Assembly (NCBI GenBank): GCA_002633005.1
Contig: NMRA01000594.1
Location: forward strand, 71,976-135,975
Origin: Phoronis australis
Taxonomy: Eukaryota; Phoronida; Phoronidae
Direction: 5' to 3'
DNA length: 64,000 nucleotides
In this document: piece after piece, positions 26,801-35,765 of the stretch
Layout: each line of letters starts with the position of its first letter
How positions within the stretch are numbered: the stretch's first letter is position 1
Translations under genes and position numbers: made by a program
The notes under the pieces: model-generated
Database searches by the model: none
The model's input: only the letters and a program-made list of their open reading frames with translations
Told to the model about the DNA's origin: nothing

Positions 26801-29800
26801 AATGTCACACTTCTCTGCCTAAGAACCCTGGAATTGCCAATGACAAGTAGAAATTATCGATTATACGAGGCGCAAGGTATTTTACCGAGAGCCATTGCTT
26901 TCTGCGCTCTTTATTTTAAAAATAAGCAGAAGACCTGGGCCTGGTCTCCAATCTCCGTACTCAGACTCATACTCATACTCATACTCGAGAGTTCATACTC
27001 AAAATCGTGCTCACTGGAGTCGTACTCAAAAAAGCAAGCGTATCTAATGTCCAAACCTACTCAAATCTGACACTCATACTCGAGTTGCTATATATAAATC
27101 GGTAAATAAAACAACAAGAATGGATGAACTGAAATTTGAAATTTTCGGAGGTAACAACTTCCTTTATCAACAAAAACAGATAAAGGAAGTTGTTACCTCC
27201 GAAAATTTCAAATTTCAGTTGATCCATTCTTGTTGTTTTATTTACCGATTTATATTCTTCATTTCACGAAACAATAGTATCCTTGGGAGGATCTGGATCG
27301 CCTTATTTAGTTTCAGATATATTTTCTACGAGTTGCTATGGAACTCTTTATGATGTGAAATGCAAAATCACGCAAAGCCGCGCTGATTCATCGCTCCCTA
27401 TTGGAATAGACCACCCCAAGAACAAGGCCTACATTATCGTCTGCTGTCGCTACAACTACAAGAGTATGTCTATAACGTGGAATTCTGAGTGTTCTGTAAC
27501 TGTTATTAATTTTTTTAGTTTCAATAAATATTCTTGTGCCATTTCTTTGATACATTTGGCAATTATTACACTTTACTTCTTGAGTTCCTCACCCAATCAC
27601 GAAAATGTCTTAAGAAATATGTAACAGCTTATCACATCACATCTCTAGCTATTTTAGTCTTGACATAAAACCCATTACTGTGTAGGCCTACGCTGATGTC
27701 AAACTTAGATATTGTATCTTTGCATTTTACCGGGATGTATCAAGCGAGTTGACATTTGGCACGTGAGTTAAAAAACAATACTTGCGCAGGCATTCAGAGT
27801 TCACCAGTGGCAGTGAACAGGACGAAACGTCTACTTAGAAATCGGCAAACAAAATCTGGAATTCCATTTGGGGATTGAGGAATTATAGATGACTAAGTTA
27901 TGATGAGAAATGTACCTGACAGGGAAGCGAACTGTTTTTAACTTACCTCCCCTCCTCGTCTTTTGGAAACCCTACAAAACGTACCGAAATAAGGGCATAA
28001 CAAACTTCTCAAACGACTTTTCCCACAACTGCTTTCTACGCTTGTTATGACTCGCCGACAAGGGATTACAATGCGCCTGTTGCCAGAAATTGTAGAGGTA
28101 GAATTGCGGCCATAACGTACAGTGATACGGCGGGTTAATAAGGTGAAGAATAAGAAGATTTAAGATGAAAACTATTATCTCTGAACTGAAATTGAAGTGC
28201 TGAGATACGGTAAGAGGACTTATTTTTTAGATTTGTTGTGTTTCTTGGTTCCCTTTCGATACTTTGTTCTCTGGCTCGTATTTATTTTCGAGTACAATTT
28301 CAAGCACACTGCCACACCAAACTTGAAATTTGAGCATTGACTACGATATTTTACTCAAAATCGTACTCGAAATATAGATGAGATACACTTCAGTTCGAGT
28401 ACACTCGAAAACTGAGTACGTGCTCGAAATTTCGAGTACAGATTTTTCGAGTATGACATTTAATACACCAAAGCTGGGTCTGTATTCGAGTATGAAGTGT
28501 GAGTTTGAGCATGATTCGAGTCTGAGTACGGAGATTGGAGACCGGGCCCTGTTTTGTTTCAGATCCAGAACAAAGGCTACACTCTGACGCTTTTTTGTCT
28601 GTCACATCCGTACCAAAGTAGACTCTATATATACACAAAACGTACCGAGAGTGGCGTACATGAAGTAATACGCCACGAGACGTTATCCCGCGTATTGACC
28701 GAGACCGAAGGCCGAGGTCGATACGCGGAATAAGGTCGAATCCCTCAGTTTCTTACATTTTTTAGGCAGATTTTTCAAATACTTCACCCAGACTGTTCAC
28801 ATGGCGGATCACATCCTACATTTTTGTTCTTGCGCGTTAGGTTGCAAGTTTTCTCTTGTAAAAGAAACAAATTTAAAGGTAACGATTTATTTCTTGAAAA
28901 GAAGTAGCGAAGATAAAAACAAAGGCAACTGTGCAGTGAACTTGTAACATCTCCTGGAAATAGTTAAAAAACAACAATAATTAATATTTTAATTTCCTAG
29001 GAATCGGCGCCTGAGTTGCAGACGATAAAGTATTCAGCAATTGAAAACTGAGACACAAGTGTCTTATAATTAACAGTTTTGTTCCAGATTTTACATTTAG
29101 GGCCTGGTTTCATGTCGAGTGTTAGTTACACTGTTGCAACTATATTCGGAATGTTTGATGATCGAACCGGCTGAAGACGTCGAGTCGACATTGACCCTAC
29201 CTTGCGGTAGGTGGTCATGATGATATCCCTTGACAGATTCAACGCGCATTGGATAAAAGAAGAAAATGACACTTAAACTCACCGGGTACGTCGCTGTCGC
29301 CTGACATTTTTGGTCTCGTAACCGATCGCCTTCCGGGCGTTCTTGATCACGTGTTGGCCGGTGTGAGGTAACAAATGTAAAATAAAAGTTGAGTATATGT
29401 GGGCACGACATCGAATTGAAATCGAGAAAAATCAAATTACGGGTGAAGTGAATAAATTTGGGTGAGGATTTATCTTTTTCACCACTTGCTGTGTTCGTGA
29501 TACAATGTATGTCAGACGCCGTGTAGGGACTTTTCGTCATAACCTTATCAACATGTATATTCATGTACGCAGACGTGCAGCTCACTCAGAATCAAAATAC
29601 ATTATGTATTAGTTTCCCGCTGCCAATTCCCATGCTATGTACACTCATTCTTATGGCACTCGGTAAATGAAAGGACTGAGGATTGTGCGAAGTGCACAAG
29701 CCAAGAGGGAGATTGAATTTGAATGACCGTTCTGTAACCTTTGACCTCGGAAACGAAGTACTAAACAAATTTCTGAAGGCGTTGAATGTGGTTCTGCAAA

Positions 29801-31195
29801 GTATTTTTCTCGCTTCACGGTATGCATTTCGTGCTTCAACTTTTTCAAGAACCACCATTTTTGTGTATAAAGCTTGTTTTATCCTTGATTTATCGAGGCT
29901 GCATCAATTCCTTATCTGAAGTCAAAATGAACTTAATGCTTCAACTCGACCTTCGGTCGTGTTCAGACATGCCCACATAAAGGAGTTCATGATAGGATAT
30001 CTTACATGTATATGTCACCGTGTCTGCATTCTCTTGGCATTGTTTCTTAGAGCATCGCTTCAGCAAGTCATGAGTTTTTAATCATGTGTTTTGTGCAACG
30101 GGTTCGACCTATGGAGCCTTTACACGTCCGATGCTATCCAGGTATCTAACGGTGTGAATTTTTTCTGTATGTTCACTTGCTTTCAAAATCGTAAATTTTG
30201 ATCTAAATCACTGTCGTAACTGGTTTCAAAAGGAATCCATAATTATATTACAGAGGATTTCCAGGGTTCTCGAGAATAGAAAGTTCTTAGTTCGAGACTG
30301 GCGAGCTAAGTAAGACACTTAATCTGAGAGTTGTATGACCCGCGCGTGGTCTCAAGTATACAAATGAGAACCACCAGTTTTCCAAGACCATAAATTGCTT
30401 CTAATCTGAGCACGAATTACTGTAACACTTATTTCCGTTTCATAACTTTGAGTCAGGTTTACATCTGGTATAAATGATATCGACCCATTTGTCATTCTTG
30501 CTAAGGCTTTTGGAATGGCAAGACTAATGAGAGACGGGGAAGCTACGAGTTTTCTTCGTGGATAACCAAAACCAAGTCTATAGCTGTTATGCCCGGCGGG
30601 TTGTTTTACGGACTAGAACATAGCGACATGGGCGCCACCTATGCGCGGATTTGTTTCTTCAAAGTGAGTATGGAAATTTCAACAGTCCTCTCTTAGTCAC
30701 GCTTGGATTGGATCGGATACTGTGTGGTACGTAACGAAATAAGATACATGGAGTCCGCAAATGAATTAAATTTTTCATTTTTTGCTGATTATTTCGGGAT
30801 GAAGATTTGTTGTTTTTTACCTTCCTCTCCAGTGGCATTCCATGATAAATGTTCCGTTTTCAAGACTGATTCATTTTCCGTCCCCGCCCGTGTTTACAAA
30901 GCACGCGACCGCTCCTGCATTTTATGCACAGCAACATATAACCATGCAATATGCCCAGGTGGACAGACAATGGTAAATATTGTACAAAACTGATAATAAA
31001 TACTAAAAAGCACATACTGTATGTGTGTGAGCGCGCGTCTGCGGGTGTTCTTTGAACGTTCCTGTTTGTATGTATACATTACAGTAAAGATTGAAACAGC
31101 CAGCAGTAGCTTGAATGAAAATGATTATTTTGCAGAATGACGAAACGCTAGAAGAATTTGCAAAGCTCATAAACAAATGGAAGGCTGAGTTGTGA
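17727..31195 (+). CDS. KYAT: Kynurenine aminotransferase / cysteine-conjugate beta-lyase (KYAT family), C-terminal half, four exons, one frameshift
   Basis: Gene-level entry for exons 17727-17894, 22320-22509, 30506-30663 and 31136-31195. KYAT enzymes are PLP-dependent fold-type I aminotransferases that turn kynurenine into kynurenic acid and can cleave cysteine S-conjugates. Visible in order: LPGMWERT, the PLP-lysine motif SAGK, TGWRMGW, SPECYF, PDGGYF, a conserved YARICFFK stretch holding the carboxylate-binding Arg, and a terminal NKWKAEL before the stop. Junction phases agree throughout (0, then 1, then 0). The introns are about 4.4 kb, 8.0 kb and 0.5 kb. The first visible exon has one extra base after SAGK, so the frame does not run through it. 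About 200 N-terminal residues should lie on upstream exons, which I could not find. The family assignment is strong; whether it is the KYAT1 or KYAT3 type is open, and single-copy ancestry is possible. Confidence 0.85.
19941..22065 (-). mobile_element. BEL/Pao LTR retrotransposon fragment: gag and protease remnants
   Basis: Read on the minus strand. 21818-22065 is a possible gag N-terminus (MARNTSKIIDSITQ ... RRRNGSR). 20766-21285 is the gag region typical of BEL/Pao (DUF1759 type): FLTFSGNLKKWQTFYDKFEAI, then after a frameshift LLESQELECMKGLALTEHNY and NRYGRKEKHI. 20547-20765 continues with LQFLLDMLHADVY and stops. 19941-20546 holds a CCHC-like zinc knuckle (CFRCLKKGHVARNC) and a retropepsin-like stretch (VVLFDSDSDQSY), where the usual DSG is DSD. 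Frameshifts and stops make it dead. Neither reverse transcriptase, integrase nor LTRs could be seen. It lies in the KYAT intron in reverse orientation. Confidence 0.8.
21300..21815 (+). repeat. Dispersed 'cccctagtggc' repeat interrupting the BEL/Pao gag
   Basis: Contains the recurring modules gtccccnagtggnga, tatctcctgaa and ttgaaatttggca that also occur at about 15000-16150 and 39000-39160. Here it sits between the gag N-terminal piece and the rest of gag, so it seems to have inserted into or replaced part of the retrotransposon. No coding potential is evident. Confidence 0.5.
22320..22509 (+). CDS. KYAT: KYAT exon (SPECYF ... PDGGYF segment)
   Basis: The acceptor is ttttaccag and the donor is cttggtaagc. 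The 190-bp exon enters in phase 0, matching the previous exon, and leaves in phase 1. It reads VAIANCIEHEMNRFG, then SPECYFTSLSREM, KRDRF, and IIPDGGYFLLCDVSEAL. This aligns closely with the large-to-small-domain segment of KYAT proteins, including the PDGGYF strand. No stop or frameshift is present. A shorter overlapping frame in this exon is a shadow. Confidence 0.9.
23303..24391 (+). CDS. Possible small two-exon gene nested in KYAT intron; function unknown
   Basis: Exon 1 is CpG-rich and ends AGGCAAG/gtgagt at 23411. Exon 2 starts at 24000 after ttcatttcag, and an AATAAA lies at 24386-24391. From ATG 23303 the spliced frame is about 57 residues (ending MLPTVE). A different frame across the same junction has no Met in exon 1 but gives a longer, better-looking C-terminus to 24168 (QCCYCEARFNEHV ... 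TKTRPVIVP). I cannot decide between them. It may be a real small gene, a non-coding RNA or transposon-derived. Donor, acceptor and poly(A) signal fit one transcript. Confidence 0.3.
26934..28552. mobile_element. 1.6-kb inverted-repeat DNA element with subterminal 'actcatactc' repeats
   Basis: The left end cctggtctccaatctccgta and following cagactc match the inverted right end gagtctgagtacggagattg then gagaccgggccc. Inside both ends are many copies of (g)actcatactc / gagtatga / gagtacg in opposite orientation, as seen in hAT-like elements whose transposase binds subterminal repeats. The outer bases are gggcc-type and I see no clear target-site duplication. No transposase is encoded, so it would be non-autonomous. 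It lies in the KYAT 8-kb intron. Confidence 0.7.
27092..27255. repeat. 164-bp near-perfect palindrome (76-bp arms)
   Basis: The left arm, from atataaatcggtaaataaaa to acttcctttatc, is repeated in reverse complement after a short loop (aacaaaaaca). I see one mismatch (gatgaac versus gatcaac). It lies inside the 1.6-kb inverted-repeat element. It could form a stable hairpin, or be an assembly or cloning fold-back artefact. Confidence 0.9.
28683..28733. repeat. 51-bp CpG-rich palindromic hairpin
   Basis: ttatcccgcgtattgaccga and its partner ggtcgatacgcggaataa form an inverted repeat around gaccgaaggccgag. Such CpG-rich hairpins with ttatcccgcg ends resemble cores of small fold-back elements. 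A related theme (ttatccccc ... gggggctaa) occurs at 13855-14020. Confidence 0.75.
29283..29370 (-). other. Possible first exon on minus strand sharing a 24-bp core with 23349-23372
   Basis: Contains gatcgccttccgggcgttct then tgat (29324-29347), the exact reverse complement of 23349-23372. Downstream on the minus strand it has an ATG (29305-29307) reading MSGDSDVP before a donor Ggtgagt at 29283. No second exon was identified. The shared core may be a promoter or 5' UTR piece of a multicopy family. Confidence 0.25.
30506..30663 (+). CDS. KYAT: KYAT exon (small domain, substrate-carboxylate Arg)
   Basis: The acceptor is cttgctaag and the donor is aaagtgagt. It enters with two bases completing a Gly codon (phase 1, matching the exon at 22320-22509) and ends in phase 0. 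It reads FWNGKTNERRGSYEF, SSWITKTKSIAVMPGG, LFYGLEHSDMG and YARICFFK. In the family this covers the region ending in the (I/V)RFCFxK strand whose Arg binds the substrate carboxylate. The MPGGLFY segment stands where KYAT enzymes usually have IPVSAFY, a divergent version of an otherwise conserved loop. Confidence 0.85.
31136..31195 (+). CDS. KYAT: KYAT last coding exon with stop
   Basis: The acceptor is attttgcag. Twenty codons read NDETLEEFAKLINKWKAEL followed by TGA. The helix matches the KYAT1-type C-terminus (xKWKVEL). Phase 0 agrees with the previous exon. I see no polyadenylation signal before the LINE that begins about 180 bases downstream, so the 3' UTR may run into that element. Confidence 0.85.
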   Translation, partial: NDETLEEFAKLINKWKAEL

Positions 31196-31369
31196 TTGTT
31201 TCCGGTTATGGTCGAGACAACACGTGAAATCTTACTGGGGGGTCGTTTTCTCCGTTTCGAGAAGAATGTCTGTTTCTAGGTAGGGTCAAATTTGTTGCGT
31301 ATTATACTTCATGATGTATATCACTCACAAACTACGTGCTAGTAAGGACAGTGTCGAGTAAAAGGCTGC

Positions 31370-34300
31370 TACACCCAATGCCAAGCCATTGAAGGAATCT
31401 ACTGTTACACCTCGGTCATCGAAGCCCGTGGCCGGCACTGGCACCGGGCTACATCTAGGATTCGACATCAAGCAAGAAATAAAAGAGGCGCTCCTAGACA
31501 ACAAAATTAAAGGTTTTTTTTACGGAACTCCCACGGTCGCTCATTTTTGCTCAAGCTGCTGCCATTCGTGATCTTTTAGAGGCCAAAGACCGTGAGATTG
31601 ATGTTTTGAGAATTGAGGCTGACGCCATGAAGTGTAATTTTAAGCACAAGATCGAAAACTTTGAAGTAATGCGTGATGCACAACAAGACTATGGCCGTTG
31701 AAGCAGTCTCACACTAACTGGTTATGAAGAGAAAAGAGATGAGACGACAGATGACATTGTACTTTCTCTTGCTAATCGTATGAGCGCCGATATTGACATC
31801 AGACATATTAGTCGCAGTCATCGTCTTAACGCACCCCCCCGAGTCTTCAATCACAAGTAAACTTAGACTTAATATTGTAAAGTCTGTGTCCTTAATGTGA
31901 GAGCCAAGTTCATTGCGAATCGGAAAGTACTGTACAAATCGGGAAAGCCTTGTTTGTGAAGGAGTACTTACCTCCAAACAGAGCGCAAGTTTTTCAGGAA
32001 ATGCCGCAACTTAGTCAAGTGTGTTCTGAGCTGCTGGACATTTGGGGGTAAAGTTTTAACTAACCGTCTTGACCACTCGCTATACTGTGCCAAGGATCTG
32101 TCAGACTTGAGTAAACTATAGTTTCTATTCTTGGATAGTATGATTCATTTAACTCGTAGTTATCTCTCATTTACAGTACTCTTCCACACGTGGTAATGTT
32201 TAGTGTTTACAGCTTGTCATGAGTTGCAGGGTTTCATGAACTTACGTGAGTTATTGTCTAATTGTTTCCTACTTTACATATTCTGTTCGTGCAGCTGTCA
32301 TTCATTGTCGCATTCCTTTTGTATTTGCTGTTTGAAAGGGGTGTTTGGTCTCCTGCTGGTAAGGTTAGCCCATGTCCGCAATTGGTTCTCTGACATTTTT
32401 CATTGGCCCGCCCAGTCCGTTGTATTCTCTCTCGGGGAAGCTTTTGAGCTACTGCTCGTGTCACATAGACACCTATCAGTGTTGTTGTTTTGCCTTTGAT
32501 CTTCGTTGCAGTATAAACTCTATTACACTACACGGATATATTGAATAACTTTGGTGGTATTAATGTCAATAGTTTTCAATTTGCTTGGTGATGAAAATGA
32601 TGATATTGGGCCTGGTGCTCTCAAGTCTTCCCCTTATCATGATAGTGTTTCATTTAGAGATTTTGCTCTTAAACAGAACGACGACTTATGTGTATTATCT
32701 TTAAACATACAGAGTATACGAGCTAAGTTTGATAGCTTGTTGCTGTTTCTCCGTCAACTGTTCCAGTTAAACTTTTATTTTAGTGGAATTTTGTCTGCAA
32801 GAAACTTGCCTTGATGATTATGCTGTCCTCTCATCGTTTCAAATTAATAAATACGTTTGTGTTTCCCAGGACAAGAAATGTTGTGTCCATGATAGCTTTA
32901 ATATTTACATCCACAACTCGTTGGAGTATAAAACCAAAATTAAAAATGATTCTTCAGTTTTTGAGTCACTATTTGTGACCTTAGTTGGGATTGTCCATAA
33001 GATGAATGTTATAGTTGTCAATATTGATAAACCACTCAAGTAAAACGACAATTTAAACATACGGGCATTTCTACATGCAGATGATTTTCATTAATTAATC
33101 ACTAAACTTGGGCAAACCTACTCTCATGTCATGTTGGCAGTTGATTTTATTATCAATCTTTTAAAAGTGGATGAGAGGCCTTTTTTCGGAAACTGTTCAG
33201 CACTGTGCCATTAAATGGTTTACCTCCAATTATTACTTTTTCAACTCGTTTCTCTGAGTTTTCTGTTTCATTCATTGACAACATTTTCTACAAATTTAAT
33301 AGTTGTTCAAGTATTGATCCAGATTCCGGGGTCTACTGATCTAATATCTTTGATCATTTACCCATTTTATCTTGTTTTACAACAACATTAAAACGGCGAG
33401 AGCCCCCAAATTTGCTCACAGAAATGTCAGTAATGGCGATTGTTTGAAAAATGTGCGTGATGAATTTCTCACGTGGATGCAAATTTGAATGGCGATCCCA
33501 GTGTGAATTACAATTTACTCCAGGACTCTATTCTTGCTTGTTTAAATAAGTTCAATACAGTAAGAAAAGTAAGATTCAATAAGTATCAGCACGAAAACAA
33601 TATTTATACCTCCCAAGTTATTTTAAACTCGCTTAGGTGTAGAGACCGGCTTTATAAACGACTCAAGTCAACTCCCTAAAGTGCTACAAACCTAAAACCT
33701 ATACCATTATTCTAAAAAAGATTTTGAAAAATGCTAAGTCACTTTATTATCACAATCAGTTTCGGGCCAATGTTGGATCTCCCAAAGACACTTGGAAAGA
33801 AATTAACAAGTTATTGAATAGGAATTTCTTCTCAAATAATCCTACCAGATTGAAGATAAATGATGAAATGGTTTGTGACCATTGTGGAATTGTAAATCAT
33901 TTTATTAATTTTTTTAGCAATGTGGCCTCACACTCTCTACTACTCATTCTTCAAAATTGTCACATTTGTCTTTTCTAGATTGTGAATACGTTTCTACATG
34001 TAGACTTGACTTTGAACCAATTTCCCCAATGGATATAGCCAAACCTACTTGGGGTCATGATGGCATATCCATGAATATAGTAAATTGTCTAAATAATCTA
34101 TTGATTGAATCATTGTGCGTTGTTTTTAACCAGTACATTTTCAACCAATTTTTTCCGAATAACATGAACATTTCCAAGGTTATTCCTGTATTTAAAAATG
34201 GGACCCGTTGTTTTAGATAATTACAGGCCTACCTCTGTTCTTCTTTGCTTTTCTAAGATTTCAGAAAAACCTATTTATAATTAGTTTCAACAAATATTTT

Positions 34301-35765
34301 CAATCTTGCTATTGGCTTGCTACATTCTGCCAAGTATGGTATTCATGCGGGACACTCGACAAAACTGGCTTTAGTTGAAATAATGGATAAAATTTCCTTG
34401 ACTATGGAAAATAACAAATGACCCCTGGCCATTGCAATTGAACTTTCCAAAACTGTTTACTCTTTAAGTCATTCAATTTTGCTCGAAAAACTTCTATATT
34501 ATGGTTGCAACCCCTTGTTTCTCTATCGGGCTCAGTATGTTCAAATTAATAACACAAAATCTAACTCAGGTCCAAGCCTGCGGGGTGTCCCACAGGGGTC
34601 TACAGTGTATACCGGTTCCGTTATAATTCTTCAATTACATTAATGATTTTTGTGAAGGGCAGGAGTTTCTTTAACTGCATACTTTATGCTGATGATACTA
34701 CTCTTATTGATGGTATTCATACCACGATATCTGTTAATGAGTCATATGTGTTTTGTAGGGAGCTGGAGAAAATTCAATGTAGGTTAAATGTAAATGGACT
34801 GGTTTTAAATGCAACCAAAACATGGCTTTTCATTAAACCCCAAATTATATTGATGATTTTTATTTATAATTGAATAACTTGGAAACTGAAAGAGTTCGGT
34901 CATTCAAATTACTTGGTGTTACCATCAACGAAAACCTTTTGTGGACTCCACACACGAACAATGTGTTGAGAGGGATGAGCAGATTCTGCAGTGTTCTTAA
35001 TAATAGTAACCATTTCTTGCCCTTTGAAACTTTGAACACTGTATATAATGGCCTTGTCCTTTCTCATTGTAACTGTGGTATTCTGCCAGGGGGGTGTGAA
35101 CATCATAGAGTATCCAGATTACAGAAACAGGTTATTCGCACTATTACCTCTAGCTTTTTTAATGCTCATGCTGATGCTTTATTTAAAACTAGACAGATAC
35201 CCAGAATAAAGGACTTGTATGTTGTTGCTATAATTAAATTATTCTACAAATATGTTCATAATTAGTTACCTTCATTTTTAACGCTTTCAATTTAATAACC
35301 CGTGGGTCTGTTCATAAAAAATTACACTAGGAAACGACATCTTCTACAAACTCCTCGTTGTACTGAATCATTTGATGAAAATTCAGTTCGCAATGCCCTA
35401 CCTCATATCATTAATAACCTTCCTAAAAGAGTTTTCCACAAAATATTTACGCATTCGTTTTCCTCTGTCATAAATTATTTTAAAAACGTTTGTTTTTGAA
35501 AATTATGAACTTCAGTGCACTATTCCCAAATGCTTTGTGTGTAACTACTTTCGATAATCTCTCCTAGTCTTTTTGCAAATAGTTTTTAAATTACAATATC
35601 ACTTAATTTTGTAATTCTGATTATCTGTAACACTGTATGCTGTGTTTTGTTTATTCTCTGTTGGCTCGGCGGTCAACGGACCCTTCGTGTCCTTTACGAA
35701 GTCTCCATAAGCGTAAATTTGTATTGTATTTTTGTCTTAACGTGAATAAAGTGTATTACTACTTC
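31370..35765 (+). mobile_element. Degenerate non-LTR retrotransposon (CR1/Jockey-like LINE) with ORF1 and ORF2
   Basis: ORF1 remnants (31389-32050): LGFDIKQEIKEALLDNKIKG, a coiled-coil stretch LLEAKDREIDVLRIEADA, then SRSHRLNAPP and SGKALFVKEYLPPNRAQ, as in LINE ORF1 nucleic-acid-binding proteins. ORF2 endonuclease (32600-33480): CVLSLNIQSIRAKFDSLL and LQETCLDDYAV. Reverse transcriptase (33980-35270): GHDGISMNIVN, KVIPVFKNG, LRGVPQGS, the YADD catalytic box (ILYADDTTL, near 34680) and LGVTINENLLW. A C-terminal part follows to about 35499 (RKRHLLQTPRC) and a 3' UTR to about 35765. Many frameshifts and stops: inactive. It begins just after the KYAT stop codon. Confidence 0.9.

Noticed and set aside
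29097-29585. 162-codon minus-strand frame
   Set aside because: No recognised domain; the only notable piece is the 24-bp core, which is better explained as non-coding or a first exon in another frame.
32203-32499. 98-codon frame between LINE ORF1 and ORF2
   Set aside because: Lies in the inter-ORF part of the LINE and shows no similarity to LINE proteins.
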